Positions 15,060 through 31,840 of a stretch of 64,000 nt of DNA are shown piece after piece. The first letter of the stretch is position 1. Each line of letters starts with the position of its first letter. The notes under the pieces were generated by a model. The model did not search any database. It saw only the letters and a program-made list of their open reading frames with translations, and was not told the origin of the DNA. Position numbers and translations under genes: made by a program. This DNA comes from Ecdyonurus torrentis (taxonomy: Eukaryota > Arthropoda > Insecta > Ephemeroptera > Heptageniidae), in NCBI GenBank assembly GCA_949318235.1, contig OX439131.1, positions 11,180,231 through 11,244,230 on the forward strand, in the 5' to 3' direction.

Positions 15060-17127
15060 CTAACCCTTGCCGTGAACACTCTTCTTTTTTTTATATAACA
15101 TATAAAACTTTTTTACGTTTTTTAAAAAAATAATCCTTCATTTTAAAGGGGATTTTTTTTTTTTTAACATTGTATAAACGTATAAGGAATATTTTTTACC
15201 TTTTTTTATACTGGCCAGGTCATAGGGGAGATTTTTAGTGAACTATTAAAGCCAGGTTTGTATTTACTATAAAAATCCCCCTCTTTATTTTTTTGTGATG
15301 GCATGGTCTTGCACATACGAGACAGATTAAGAAGAAGGGACACACACTCATATTATGAAGATCAACGTGAAAAATGATGTTTCCTTTTTTTATATATATT
15401 TCTTTATACAATGTTTTCTATATAAGAAAACGTTTTCACAGACTTATAAAAAAAAAAGAAGAAGAGATGAACGAATATGAAAGGCATGGTATCACATTAT
15501 AGATGAGACGAATCAAAAAATTCTTACATTATATTCCTTATATTTACCCCTAAAGATACTTTTTTATACTTTTTTTTTCTTTAAAAAAAAATTGTTATAT
15601 AAGAAAAAAATATAAGATGAATCGATGTCTTTTATTCCTTATTTTTGTGCTAAAGAAATTTAAAAGAGTTTTTGTACTATAGATGATTAAATTTTGTTTA
15701 CACTTTTTTATAGAAAATTTAATTCTTTATTTTGTGTAAGGAATATCCTGACTTAAAAAACGAATGATTTTGTGTTACATTGAAACTTTTAAAGCAAGGG
15801 AGACACATATTCTGTTCTTGAGAAAATATCACAAAAAATGATAGCTTAAAAAAGGTTTACCACTTTGAATGAACCTTTAAAGTTCTTATTAATTTTATTG
15901 AAATATTTTAAGGGTTTATTTTTATTTTCAAGATCCAAATTGACTGAAGCTTTTTTTTTAATTTTAAATAATCTAACAACATTCAGGATTTTTTTTTTTT
16001 AAGAATATATTGCAATTTTAGTTACTTAGAATTTGCATACTTAGAAATCTGGGTCCTTTATTGTAATAAAATGAAGTATTTTAGCAATTTCAGCAAGAAA
16101 ATAAAATCAAGTTTATATAATGCTCAAGTTTTTATAAGTAGTAAACAAGAAAAAAAGTCTTATTGTTTTTTTACGTATACCTCTTACAATTTATTTCATT
16201 TTTATTTTAGTAATAATATTTTAAATACAAAAATAAACTGATTATTCAAAACATGCACGACTTTTTTTTTCTCCTTAGTCTACATAAAACTTTTATTTAA
16301 AAAAGGATTGTCATCACATTTTAAAATTTTCAAATAATAAAATTTAACAAGCATTGACAAAATCTATATAAAAATAAAAATGTATATTTTAACAATAAGA
16401 TCTTTTATAAAAATATATTATATTTTTATATAATAGATTTTTATTTTATATATCATATATATGAAAAAAAGAACAGGTTTTTCATGTATGGTCCAATGAT
16501 GATTGTACAATTTTTTTTTTTTATTCTTTAAGTTATAATATGAAATGTCCGTAAAGAAAACAATTGTTAAAAAAAGGTTTTTCTATATCTGCAAAGATGA
16601 TATGCCTTGATGCATATATAAAGGAATTGTACGCCAATTTAAAGTTAAAGGTTGGGATAACACAAAAGCAACTTGAATATTTATTGATGATAATGGATCT
16701 TTTTATTATTATTTCTTGCCAGACGCACATATTGTTATTTGCAAGCGCCACTATAAAGTAACAATATATAATATTGACCTTAATCATCATACATCGCAAA
16801 CAGTTTTATATGTGATTAGAAAGTTCTTATTATTATTATATGTTCTATTAAAATTTGAAGTTTTATTTCATTTAAATGAATTTCTTAAATTGTTTTATAT
16901 GATTCTATTAATAATGGATTATATTTTTTATATACTTATTATTATAGGCTTATTCAGTGTACAGTACGTATATGTACATTAGAAGATATAATAAACACAA
17001 TTAAGCAAAAATAGATCAAAGCTATACAATAACATATGTATATAAAATATGTGTACCTGTATAACAAAATCTACATAATTATGTTTGTTAATTTTTTGCA
17101 TCGATATATAGTATAATTATATATGTT

Positions 17128-17131
<4 letters not shown>
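15060..17131. other. AT-rich non-coding DNA
   Basis: Long A/T stretches, many T or A runs of 8-12 bases. Overlapping frames at 16533-16982 on both strands are Ile/Tyr/Leu-rich chance frames. No gene or repeat family recognised. Confidence 0.6.

Positions 17132-17198
<67 letters not shown>
17132..17198. repeat. (TA)n microsatellite
   Basis: About 33 TA units, some 390 bp upstream of the large inverted-repeat element. Confidence 0.97.
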
Positions 17199-17200
<2 letters not shown>

Positions 17201-17362
17201 TCTAAGACTTGTAAAACTTTAACGTGTTACAAAAGTATTGATTTGGTTACCTGATTGACACGCAAATTTTATATACATTATTTGAAGGTCCGGAATCAGT
17301 ACACGGTATGTATGTATATATATAATATATATTCAGCAAGACTATAATATACTACTTGTTCT

Positions 17363-17363
<1 letters not shown>

Positions 17364-17438
<75 letters not shown>

Positions 17439-17440
17439 TC
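17364..17440. repeat. (CT)n microsatellite, interrupted
   Basis: CT array with a G interruption at 17424 and a CCCTC end. Confidence 0.95.
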
Positions 17441-17819
17441 AATGACGATAGCAATCAGTTGATCAGCTTACCAGTGATTGTCCTGCACGTATATAAAAAC
17501 AGACAGCAGACATGATTAGATATCACATTTATATAATCACTATTGCCTCTTGTCTTTTTCCTCCTTATATACTACTTTTATATATATACCCAGACAGCAC
17601 CTGATGGGATAATACTCGTGTATTTACCAACTATACGGATATTTATGGTGTACACCACTTTTCCACGTATAATATATGTATATTTTAGGTGTACACATAA
17701 ACGTGTATTGCTACACCAAAATACAACGTCTATTATACGTCTAAATTTAGGATACCATTACACGTTTATTGGTATGCATCTTTTATACGTCGAATACTCG
17801 TGGAATAGTGTTCGTTGAT

Positions 17820-18310
17820 TATGCGTTTATTAAGCTACGTTTATTACACGTGTATTTGTAAACCATATTTCCACGTTTACGTTTACACCAATTTTATACG
17901 TGTAATAAGCGTTGATCTGTCTTCGTAGAATACACGATGCCAGATAATCGTTTATTACACGTGTATTTGTAAACCAAATTTCCACGTTTACGTTTACACC
18001 AATTTTATACGTGTAATAAGCGTTGACCTGTCGACGTAGAATACACGATGCCAGATAATCGTTTATTATACGTGTATTTGTAAACCAAATTTCCACGTTT
18101 ACGTATATACACCAATTTTATACGTGTAATAAACGTTGACCTGTCAACGTAGAATACACGATGCCAGATAATCGTTTATTCAACGTGTATTCGTAAACCA
18201 AATTTCAACCTTAAAGTTTACACCAATTTTATACGTGTAATAAGCGTTGATCTGTCGACGTAGAATACACGATGCCAGATAATCGTTTATTACACGTGGA
18301 TTTGTAAACC
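17820..18310. repeat. Tandem array of about 111-bp units inside the element
   Basis: The block GATGCCAGATAATCGTTTAT recurs at 17936, 18047, 18160 and 18271, giving spacings of 111, 113 and 111 bp. Each unit has ACGTGTATTTGTAAACCA, TTCCACGTTTACG, ATTTTATACGTGTAATAA and GTAGAATACACG segments. Because 111 is a multiple of three, the minus strand stays open through two units and gives a 37-residue repeated peptide; this is most likely a by-product of unit length. Units differ by a few substitutions and a 2-bp insertion. Confidence 0.9.
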
Positions 18311-18860
18311 ATAAATCCTACCAATACAATATACGTATAATATACGTGTAATATGCGGATAATGTAAATAAAGTAGTGGGAGATATCTCGTGAACAAGTC
18401 ACTACATGTTTGCCTCCTACCTTCCACTTTTCTACCCTTAACGGTATTTATGCTGGTTTTTGCTTGCTATCCCAGTGTCTCGCTGTTAGTATGCTGCAGG
18501 ACGGCAGTTAAACACTATCACTACCAGTGTGCTATATGTGTTCCTAAATTGTTAAAATAATAAAATTGTGCGTAAAATTGCAAAAAAGAACTTCAGAGTA
18601 TAATTTTTTTTACAATAATAAAATATATAATATTAAATTTCAAATTATTTTGAAGTGTTTACTGTATTTTCCCCCTATATTTCCACCTCATTAGCTATTA
18701 TTCCTTTGTTTCTTTTTATTTTCCAGTTTTCACTATTTTGATAGGTAGGATGATAAATATTGTAAATGATAACAAACGTATGATTCTACAGCTTATGAAA
18801 CTACGGGAAATAAACATGAATTAACAAGGTATGTACAGTATATTTTTAGCTGAACGTGTA
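18311..18860. other. Unique central spacer of the element
   Basis: No array units and few ACGT words. The 18375-18545 part is the least AT-rich segment of the element, with no frame of note and CAGTGT/ACACTAT-type short inverted words. It could be the element's own original core or a captured host sequence. Confidence 0.45.
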
Positions 18861-18899
18861 TACTTTATATGTTTATCATTGGCGTGTTTTATATGTTGA

Positions 18900-19165
18900 C
18901 CGTTGGACATATAATATACGGCGATGGTAAACGTATAATATACGTAAAAGCTGAAAATATATTATACGGCGATGGTAATCGTATAATACACGTTGATGGT
19001 AATCGTATAATACACGTCGATGGTAGACGTTTAATACACGTTGATGATACACGTAGATACAACGTCGATGGTAGACGTATATTACACGTAGAAATGGAAC
19101 GTATAATACACGTGGAAGCTGAACGTATAATACACGTCGATGGTATACGTTTAATACACGTATTT
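18900..19165. repeat. Minisatellite of 24-bp units inside the element
   Basis: About ten units of the type GATGGTAATCGTATAATACA plus CGTT. Variants change one or two positions. The 24-bp period keeps the reading frame, so the plus strand reads (DG-RIIHV)n and the minus strand has an analogous 8-residue repeat (106 and 174 codons open). Each unit contains the near-palindrome CGTATAATACACG. Both strands being open argues that this is a repeat artefact rather than a protein. Confidence 0.9.
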
Positions 19166-19348
19166 GATAGACGGATATTAAACGACTAGCGTAGATCAAA
19201 ATTCGACGTATATTATCCGTGTTATAGATGAATATTATCCGTAATATCGAGGACATTGAGCTGGCGAATACACCAAATATCCACCATAAATCTACGATAC
19301 GAAATACACGTGTAATATACGTGTAATACCCAATTTTTGCTGTCTGGG

Positions 19349-19375
<27 letters not shown>
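19349..19375. repeat. Short TA tract at the right flank of the element
   Basis: ATATAT run directly abutting the GCTGTCTGGG terminus; together with TATATATA at 17581-17588 it marks the target site. Confidence 0.85.
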
Positions 19376-19379
<4 letters not shown>

Positions 19380-19651
19380 AGGGCGTGTTTCTCTGATCAT
19401 AAGGATTATGCAAGTAATTTTAAAATTCTGAGAATTTTCTTACGTTGTATTTGTGTATATGAGAAAGACTAATTTATAAAAATTCAAAATGTATACCATA
19501 TTTCAAGTATTTTCAGAAGACAATGTCAAAGCTTATACTAATTTAATATTTAGGAATGTGGAATAAGATTGTTTAATTTTTGAATCTTGATTTGTATTAT
19601 ATAGATGATATTTTGTTGAAATTGTCTTATAAGATTTTGATTGACTTTTAG

Positions 19652-19656
<5 letters not shown>

Positions 19657-19699
<43 letters not shown>
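19657..19699. repeat. Poly(A) run, 43 bases
   Basis: Pure A43. No recognisable retroposon body to its left. Confidence 0.95.
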
Positions 19700-19702
<3 letters not shown>

Positions 19703-21002
19703 TAATGATTTCAACAAGTTAGCATTCCAGCCTGGCAGGTTTGTAATATAATGTAACTTTTTGACTAGTGATCAAATCAAACCTCTCAATGATATATTTT
19801 TAATCAATGTATTGAGGTTCACGTACAAAATTTTCAATTATTTAATGTGAAAAGTTGTTTCATCTTTGTATATTATATACCTTCATTTCAATCTGATTTT
19901 TTTATGGAGTGGAGTAATATACGGGTTACTTTTGTCAAAGAATATAATAATAAAATATGTTTGTATTTTAATATGGCTTTGCTTCATATATCTGCACTCT
20001 ATATCCATACATATCCATATAGAATAAATTTTTAATTTGCTAGAAAGTAATCACTAATTAAAAACATTGTTTATTATTATTTCAATGGTAAATATGATTT
20101 TATGGAGCAAAAGTGCAAAATAAACAATATCCTACGGTCTATTCATCACTATCGTTTTTTAAATAAAAATACCCAGAGATAATTTGTTTAAATCCTTAAA
20201 AATAATAATAACAATTTAATAAATATATAAAATATATATTATTGACAGTCTCTCACTTCAAATTGTTTCAATAGATTTTCTATAATAACTCTAACTATAC
20301 GTATGGGAAAAAGGCAAATTTAAACCTAAAGTTTCTATATTAATTTTTGTAAAAATTAAATTATTTTTTATTATTTTAATGTCAGGGAAAGACTAATAAA
20401 AAAATCCATTTTACGATTTTGTTTGTGAGGAATTTTGAGAAATGTCAAAATGATGCAAAGTGTGAGCCAACTTCAATAGCATTTTCAAAATTTAAAAATT
20501 TAAAATTTTCAATAACTTTTAGAAGGTAAATTTTAGTTGCATCAAGATTTGTGCTTTATTAGCTGCAGAAACGTATTACTTTTACGTCCATGTTAACAAA
20601 TCATATTAATGTATACAGAACATTATTTTCAGAATAAATACGGCTTCAGAAATCTAATATTATATTTCACTTTTATATTACTTTCAAACTATACTCCAAC
20701 AACATATAGTATAAAATTGCTTTATTATTATACTGCTTTCGTTTCACTTGTCCCAAGTTACTCCAATCTTAAAATTTCTGTCTTATTACGGATAGTTGAT
20801 TGATAAGATTATAGGTATTAATCGAAATGATAGACATGTTCTGGAAAGAAAAAAGTTCTAGTATATAATTTAAAAAAAAAAAATGAAAAGTTACAAATCA
20901 ATTAAAAAAAGAAATTTTGGCGCAGATGTTAAATCAATCATATATAATTTTGTATAGAAGGGTTGCGCATGGGGTATCGAAATTTAAAAGTTAAAAAAAG
21001 TT

Positions 21003-21061
<59 letters not shown>

Positions 21062-23280
21062 ACAGCTGCTTTCATGTGGGAGTTTGAGTTTCATCGTATG
21101 AATATTTTCCACAATAATATATTTAAATAAAATAATAAAAAAGGCAGGTGCCTGCTGGTTATATAAATATACAAAAAAAAAGACTCTTTACTCTAAAGAT
21201 ATACTGATGATAGGCATACATTTATCATTCTAAAATAAAATATACATTTATATAATCTTATGTCCTTAAATAAAAAAAAAGTTTTTATAAAGAAATAGCT
21301 TTTTTTAAATAAAACAATAGACAATTCTTATTTGAGTGTCTTAAGTTATTTAAAATAAGGCCATATATTTCTTTGTTTGAAATGTATTTTTTATTATATT
21401 TAAAAGGTATTTTATATATATATATATTATGAATTGAGTATTGCCTTGCGGTAACATTTTTGATTTTAATCTTTATATATTTTTGTTTAAATTCCGCGCC
21501 CTAACCTAAAGACTATTAACCCTTTAGGGGAAGGGGAAATTGGGGGGTAGGGTGTTAGTTATGGACAGGTGGACAGGCGTTAGTATTGCCGTTACTAACA
21601 CCTAAAAATATGTTTCCATTTTACCGTGTGCAGCTGTTTTGATATAACATTCAAATGTATCAGAATAATATAATATTTTTATCATTTTAAAAGAAACTAT
21701 TAAATTTAGACTTTTCTTTTTTCTAGAATTGAAAGTTATGAGGTATTTAAAATAACCGGACGACATTAAATGATTCTCTTACCTTTTTTTTATATTAATA
21801 TAATAAAAAAAGGTATTAAGAGACTTATATTGAAGTTTTTTTAAATGTAAATACTAAATATTGATAAAAAATAAATTAATGTTATCGTATTACTGTATCA
21901 AAAAAAAAGCTTGTTTCCTTTATTATAGTATTAATGTCAAAATGATTTTATTTATAACAAAATATATTAAAGTAAATATTAATTTAATATCATATCGATT
22001 AAATTGATAGATTATTTCCTATATTTATATGACTTACATTTTTTTTTTTTATATAATTTCAAAGAATATGATATTTTCATGGCTCTTAGGACTCGAAATA
22101 ATTTGGTGCACAATTAGAATTTACTGCTAAAAAAATATAAAATAAATTTAATACTGCACACATTTTTTTTCCGCGGAGAAATATGAAAACAGTAACTGAA
22201 ATTAATTGAAACGATTGGCTATATTAAAGTCAAATTTAAATTAAAAATATATATATAAACATAAAAATAAAATGCAATAAAATTGCCTTTTTCTAAAAAT
22301 ATTATACATTATTTTAAAATATAAATTAATTCAATGCTCAAAACTTAAATTAAAACACAACATCATAGAATAAATTTGAAAAGATATATAAAAAAACAAC
22401 TTTTTTTAATGAAGCATATTAATTAATTTAATATCAGCATTACTTTTTAGTAAAAATTCCACATAATTCACTCTTAAAAGCTTATATAATATTATATTGA
22501 AAATGAAATATGAATAATTTAAAATTTAAAACCCCCGCATGACATATTATATCTCCTTATGTGTAAAAATATTTTGGCGAAGCTTTTGTTTTGTCATCAT
22601 AATATTAAATGAGTTAGTTAATAAATTATTTAAGTTGTGAACAAAAATAAAATATATTTGTTGTCACTTTTTGTCCTCACACAATAAACTCGGAGGAGTG
22701 ATTTCCTGTTCACTAAAGTAATAATTGATAATCCACATTTTTCTTAACTTTAGACACGCTTGTCTCTTAGTTCTGCTCCATCACTAATACTTCACTGCCA
22801 AGATGCCATTCTTAGTTACTCTCAAGCTAGGCATTTACCTAAGATAACATGGAAATTGACCATTACATTCTGATTTTAAATTGAGCATCATGAAAAATTT
22901 ATTACATTGTTGTTAATTTTAATTGTGTTTTATGCATGGTAATTGATATGAAAATAGTTTTATTGTTCAAGTTTATGAACGTAAAAAATTGAAAAATTCA
23001 TTTTTTGTTTACAAATTTCATTAGTTGTTTTTTTTTTTTTTAATTTTTTTTTTTTAGATATATGGTCATATATCATAGTCCCATTAAGTACATGGTAAGT
23101 ATTTGATTAACGCCAAAAAGAAAATTTATGATTTCTTTATAACAACTTTAATAAGGTATCATTCCAAAACTTATTAAAAAAATTAAAGAGTAGACTGATT
23201 ATATTAGCTTATTATTTTTATTAGTCTTTATTATTATATTATACAAAAATCGATGAAGTTGACATTCCAATGTTCACGTC

Positions 23281-23311
<31 letters not shown>

Positions 23312-23424
23312 ATACAGATTAAAATATGATTGTTAATATGTTAATTTTGCATATTTTAATTAATTTAATGATATGTATTTTTTATTAGGTTGTGTTGATA
23401 AGTATTGTTTAATATTTAATTTGT
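19700..23424. other. AT-rich non-coding DNA
   Basis: Contains a pure (TA)n array at 21005-21059, a G-rich patch at about 21515-21560 and A26-28 at about 23281-23308. A moderately mixed patch at 22690-22870 has one open plus-strand segment of about 36 codons after a weak acceptor (ACTTTAG at about 22753). No gene recognised. Confidence 0.55.
21005..21059. repeat. (TA)n microsatellite
   Basis: About 27 pure TA units. Confidence 0.97.
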
Positions 23425-23703
23425 ATCACACGGAAAAAAATTACTGCTAATGACAGGTAAATAAATCTTGTAAATTGCAATAGGTAGATATTAGTGTGAA
23501 ATAGATTTAGATACATTTTAGAATTCCTAATGTAGATAAAACAAGGAGTGACTATCACCTATAGATTAGATGACATTTCACCTGCATTACTTGACATTTT
23601 AGAATATCAATACCTGGTCCAGGTCAATATTTAGTACCTATTTCAATTTATATGATTCGTGTATGTATATACGGTACCTGCTATAGTATAGATTTTTTTT
23701 TTA
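23425..23703. mobile_element. MITE-like repeat, family shared with 36433-36715 (copy 1)
   Basis: Begins CACACGGAAAAAAATTACTG. It shares with the second copy the order of AATAAATC(T/C)TGTAAATTGC, CTAATG(T/C)AG, CACCT and GGTCCAGGT/GTTCCAGGT blocks and a final TACCTGC(T/C)AT. The right end is inversely related to the left (GGTA, CAGGTA, AATTTAT words). An internal palindrome ACCTGGTCCAGGT lies at 23612-23624. No coding capacity. Confidence 0.55.
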
Positions 23704-24103
23704 AGACTAAGGTATACCAAGACCAATGCACTCGTTGTAATAAAGTTACTATAAACTCCCTATGCGGTCAATATAATTTTCCAATTTCTAACATGTAAAT
23801 AAATGATATAGCATTATAATAATAAATTGCTTGTTTTAAGATTTTTATAACATTCTACAATCATTGTTTTCTAATACTATAAGCATCGTGTTAATAGTTA
23901 GCTATTTAATGAGATATCGTGTAGTGAGAAATTATCTAAATTCCAAATTTTAAAAATTTTAATCTTTGATGGGCTTCAAAAATACCTCTGCAAATAAATC
24001 TGCAAATAGATTGTCTAACACACGTTCTCACTTGCTAACAATGTAAAGATACCAACCTTATGTATAGGAAAAATAATAAAAAATTTCCTTCATTGTTTTT
24101 CTA

Positions 24104-24283
24104 TACACTGAAAAAAAAAGTAATATAAAACCCATTAAATGTCACGTTGAAAAAAATTCATTCAAATTCTTTTTAACGTTCATTAACAATTAATTAAATT
24201 TAAATTTCACTTAAAAACATTATATAAAATAATATATAGGTTATTTCCATTAATTCTTGTTTTTAATTATATTTTTCAGTGTA
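24104..24283. mobile_element. MITE-like element with TA-CACTGAAAAA ends
   Basis: The left end is TACACTGAAAAAAAAAG and the right end is TTTTTCAGTGTA, a perfect inverted repeat of 12 bp. The outer TA on both sides suits a TA target duplication. About 180 bp long with no coding capacity. The terminus CACTGAAAAA is similar to but distinct from the CACGGAAAAA terminus at 3108 and 23425. Confidence 0.5.
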
Positions 24284-24379
24284 TTATTATTATTATTTTG
24301 CAAATTTTTATTAGAGAGAGGAAGCTAATAAGAATTTGAAGTAGAAGGAGGGGCGGGGAGAGAGTAAAAAGTATTCCTC

Positions 24380-24387
24380 TGACGTCA
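24380..24387. promoter_or_regulatory. Full CRE palindrome TGACGTCA
   Basis: Lies inside the longer palindrome CTGACGTCAG, just after a GGGGCGGGG Sp/KLF-type G-rich patch at about 24350-24358. The combination is promoter-like; no gene recognised nearby. Confidence 0.4.
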
Positions 24388-24567
24388 GTCAAAAATAGCA
24401 AAATACTTTTTAGTTTGTGCTATGAGCTCATGTGATCAGTAAAATACGCACACAAATACAAAAGTGAGTCGGTTAATTAGAAAAATCATTAGTTGCTTTT
24501 CAACAAACTCTTACTACTGAAAAAGTTCAATTTCGTTTGGCAAGCTACCCATATGAGCACCAGTAGA

Positions 24568-24570
<3 letters not shown>

Positions 24571-24604
<34 letters not shown>
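24571..24604. repeat. (GA)n microsatellite
   Basis: 17 GA units; a second array follows 70 bp later. Confidence 0.95.
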
Positions 24605-24606
<2 letters not shown>

Positions 24607-24671
24607 CAGAGTGTATTCAAGAAAAAGTAGAAGTATTTCTGTAAGCAACCACAAGACAAACAAAACTTGAC

Positions 24672-24674
<3 letters not shown>

Positions 24675-24705
<31 letters not shown>
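24675..24705. repeat. (AG)n microsatellite
   Basis: About 15 units, paired with the array at 24571-24604. Confidence 0.95.
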
Positions 24706-24709
<4 letters not shown>

Positions 24710-25178
24710 AGTTTTTGCTTTGCTACAAAAAAAAACATAAATACATCTGGTACATACTACATTATTCCATACAGCGAGTACTAAAATGTGTTCTAATATA
24801 ATAACATTATAACATAACATATTTACTAAGTTGTATCAACTAAAAATATATAAAATTACATGTCATTTGCCATTTTCAACATGTTTGTTTCTTTTTCTCT
24901 TTTTTTTTTCCATTACAAATAATTTATATAAAAAAAAATCTTAAAGGATTTAACTAAAGATTATAATTTAATAGTTAATATTTAATATTTTATGGTTGAC
25001 ATTATTATACTTGAATGTAAAAATTATTAATATAATTATTCTTTTTAATATTAAATGAAAAATGGTTTTGTATATACACGAAGGAATGAAAAAGAAAATA
25101 ACATACGTATAATATTGTATGTAAATTTTAATTTTATATATATAACAAAATGCTTACATAATTTTACATGCCAGGTTT

Positions 25179-25212
<34 letters not shown>

Positions 25213-26001
25213 AATGCATTCTTTTTAACTAGAAAGTTATTAATTCAAGTGTTTGGGTGGTAATCTTTATAGTACTGAGATTATATAGTGGACAAGAATT
25301 TATTAGATTGAGTTTATTAAAAAATAAAATAAAAGAATAAAGTTCGGTATGTATAATTATCGCATAATAATCTTTATATACATACGATTGTTTAGTTTGT
25401 ATTATTCCAATTCATAGTTTATTTTAAAAATAAAAATGTAAAAATATTTTCTTTCTTTTTTTTCTTTGTGTGTGTGTGTATCTGTAAAAATTCTATATTT
25501 TTCTTCTCCTGAAAATTAATATATACATATATTATACATAACATTACATATACAAATAAAATAAAAGTTTACACTGACATTTTTGGTATATGATAACTAT
25601 TTAATTGCACCTCTTCAAAAATGTGCAAGTCCTCTAAAATATAGTAGGATAAGCCTCTTTAACTTTTTATACTTATCAATTAAATGAAAACATCAAAACA
25701 TATTTAAAGAGGTATTTGATTGGCACTGTTAAGTGTCCTCTTCCTTACTGTAATTTTGTTTACTTAAAATTAATATATTTACTTAAAATTAATTTATAAT
25801 TTAAAAGTATACAAGCTTCTTTTTATTGTCATTACTATATATACCATATGCTAAAGTTATATCAGCATGCAATTATTTTCTTTTAGAAATGAAATCTATA
25901 AATATTTCCTCAAATCAATATTTAAGCTTATATTTACAATAATGGAGAACAAACGAGGACACATGTAATTGTGGTGTTAGTTTGTGTATTTTTAGTTGTG
26001 T
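24706..26001. other. AT-rich non-coding DNA
   Basis: Poly(A) run at about 25181-25210 and a short (GT)n at 25468-25479. No gene seen. Confidence 0.6.
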
Positions 26002-26142
26002 ATGTATTGGCAAATGTCGTCTTCAGCCAAGCATACGAAAAATCTGGATCTGACTTACTTAGCACACATATTTGTCATACACAACCTTTGCCGAAATGTC
26101 ATTGAGCGAACACTTTACTTGTCTTTACCACCACTTAGCTAA
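26002..26142 (+). CDS. Possible 46-aa small ORF
   Basis: ATG frame MYWQMSSSAKHTKNLDLTYL continuing to ERTLYLSLPPLS, then TAA. A second ATG at 26014 gives 42 residues. Composition and codon use are less AT-biased than the surroundings and the frame covers exactly the local mixed-composition patch. No domain, signal peptide or splice context is recognised. It may be a transposon or pseudogene remnant. Confidence 0.15.
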   Translation: MYWQMSSSAKHTKNLDLTYLAHIFVIHNLCRNVIERTLYLSLPPLS

Positions 26143-26481
26143 TGAGCAAAATCGTTTTTCGATGTCTTTATAATTATTTCCACTAATTAAAGTTTGAATT
26201 GTTTTCTATACACAGTACAAGCATCCATGTATGGAATTTTTTTTTATTTCTATTCCATTTAATTGTTGTACTGAAATGATCATCACGGTATGAAAATGGC
26301 AAATTTATAAGTTTCAGGAGGAACTTATAAAAATCATATTATTTAAACCTAATGTTTTAGAAAGCTTAAAATATGATAGGCTCAAATTGAATAATAATTT
26401 GAATATTAGAGGTCAAATTTCTAAATAGAATTTCAACATAATATACAGTATATTACAATTTCTATAAACAATAATATTATA

Positions 26482-26483
<2 letters not shown>

Positions 26484-26523
<40 letters not shown>
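26484..26523. repeat. (CT)n microsatellite
   Basis: About 19 CT units with one A interruption near the end. Confidence 0.95.
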
Positions 26524-31680
<5,157 letters not shown>

Positions 31681-31689
31681 TGCACTTAC

Positions 31690-31793
31690 GATGCGTGTTT
31701 TGATATCAGTGTAGGTGAAATACGACCTCGCGAGTCAGCCAAAGCACGCACCCCTTTGGCTTGTCCGCGCGAAGTGTAATCGCGGGAGCCATA
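31690..31793 (-). CDS. Candidate 104-bp exon bounded by consensus splice sites
   Basis: On the minus strand a pyrimidine-rich CCTTTCCTTTAACCCTCAG acceptor (ends at 31794) is followed by 104 bp of GC-rich sequence and then GTAAGTGCA, a consensus donor (31689-31684). In the phase starting at the acceptor the segment is fully open (34 codons plus two bases), reading YGSRDYTSRGQAKGVRALAD and then SRGRISPTLISKHA. Alternatively an ATG one base inside (31792) gives a 28-residue frame, MAPAITLRADKPKGCVLWLT..., that stops before the donor; the segment would then be an untranslated or leader exon. Composition differs sharply from the surroundings. The product is not recognised and neighbouring exons are not visible. 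Confidence 0.35.
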
Positions 31794-31840
31794 CTGAGGG
31801 TTAAAGGAAAGGGTGATGAGAATCTTAAAATATTGCATTC

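Larger units (their letters stand above)
17589..19348. mobile_element. 1.76-kb non-autonomous DNA element with CCCAGACAGCA ends and ACGT-rich tandem arrays
   Basis: Both ends carry the perfect 11-bp inverted repeat CCCAGACAGCA (17589-17599 and 19338-19348). Partial inverted similarity continues for some 30 bp (TGGG, then TATTACACGT-type words). Both flanks are TA repeats (TATATATA before, ATATATAT after), so the insertion lies in a TA-rich target and the duplication is hidden in it. Inside are a roughly 111-bp tandem array on the left, a unique centre (about 18310-18860) and a 24-bp tandem array on the right. All repeat sections are built from palindromic ACGT words such as TACGTGTAATA. No transposase-like frame is present; the open frames here are translations of the arrays. 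The architecture recalls fold-back transposons with repetitive arms, but I cannot assign a superfamily. Confidence 0.75.

Noticed and set aside
16533..16982. Three overlapping ORFs of 65-88 residues on both strands
   Set aside because: Ile/Leu/Tyr-rich, of the length expected by chance, mutually overlapping, with no domain or splice context.
17830..18096. 88-residue ORF with a 37-residue internal repeat
   Set aside because: Produced by the 111-bp tandem array; the repeated peptide follows from unit length and shows no protein family.
18876..19400. 174-residue minus-strand ORF, the longest in the window
   Set aside because: It is a 24-bp minisatellite whose period is a multiple of three, open on both strands and lying inside a non-autonomous transposon; no domain is seen.
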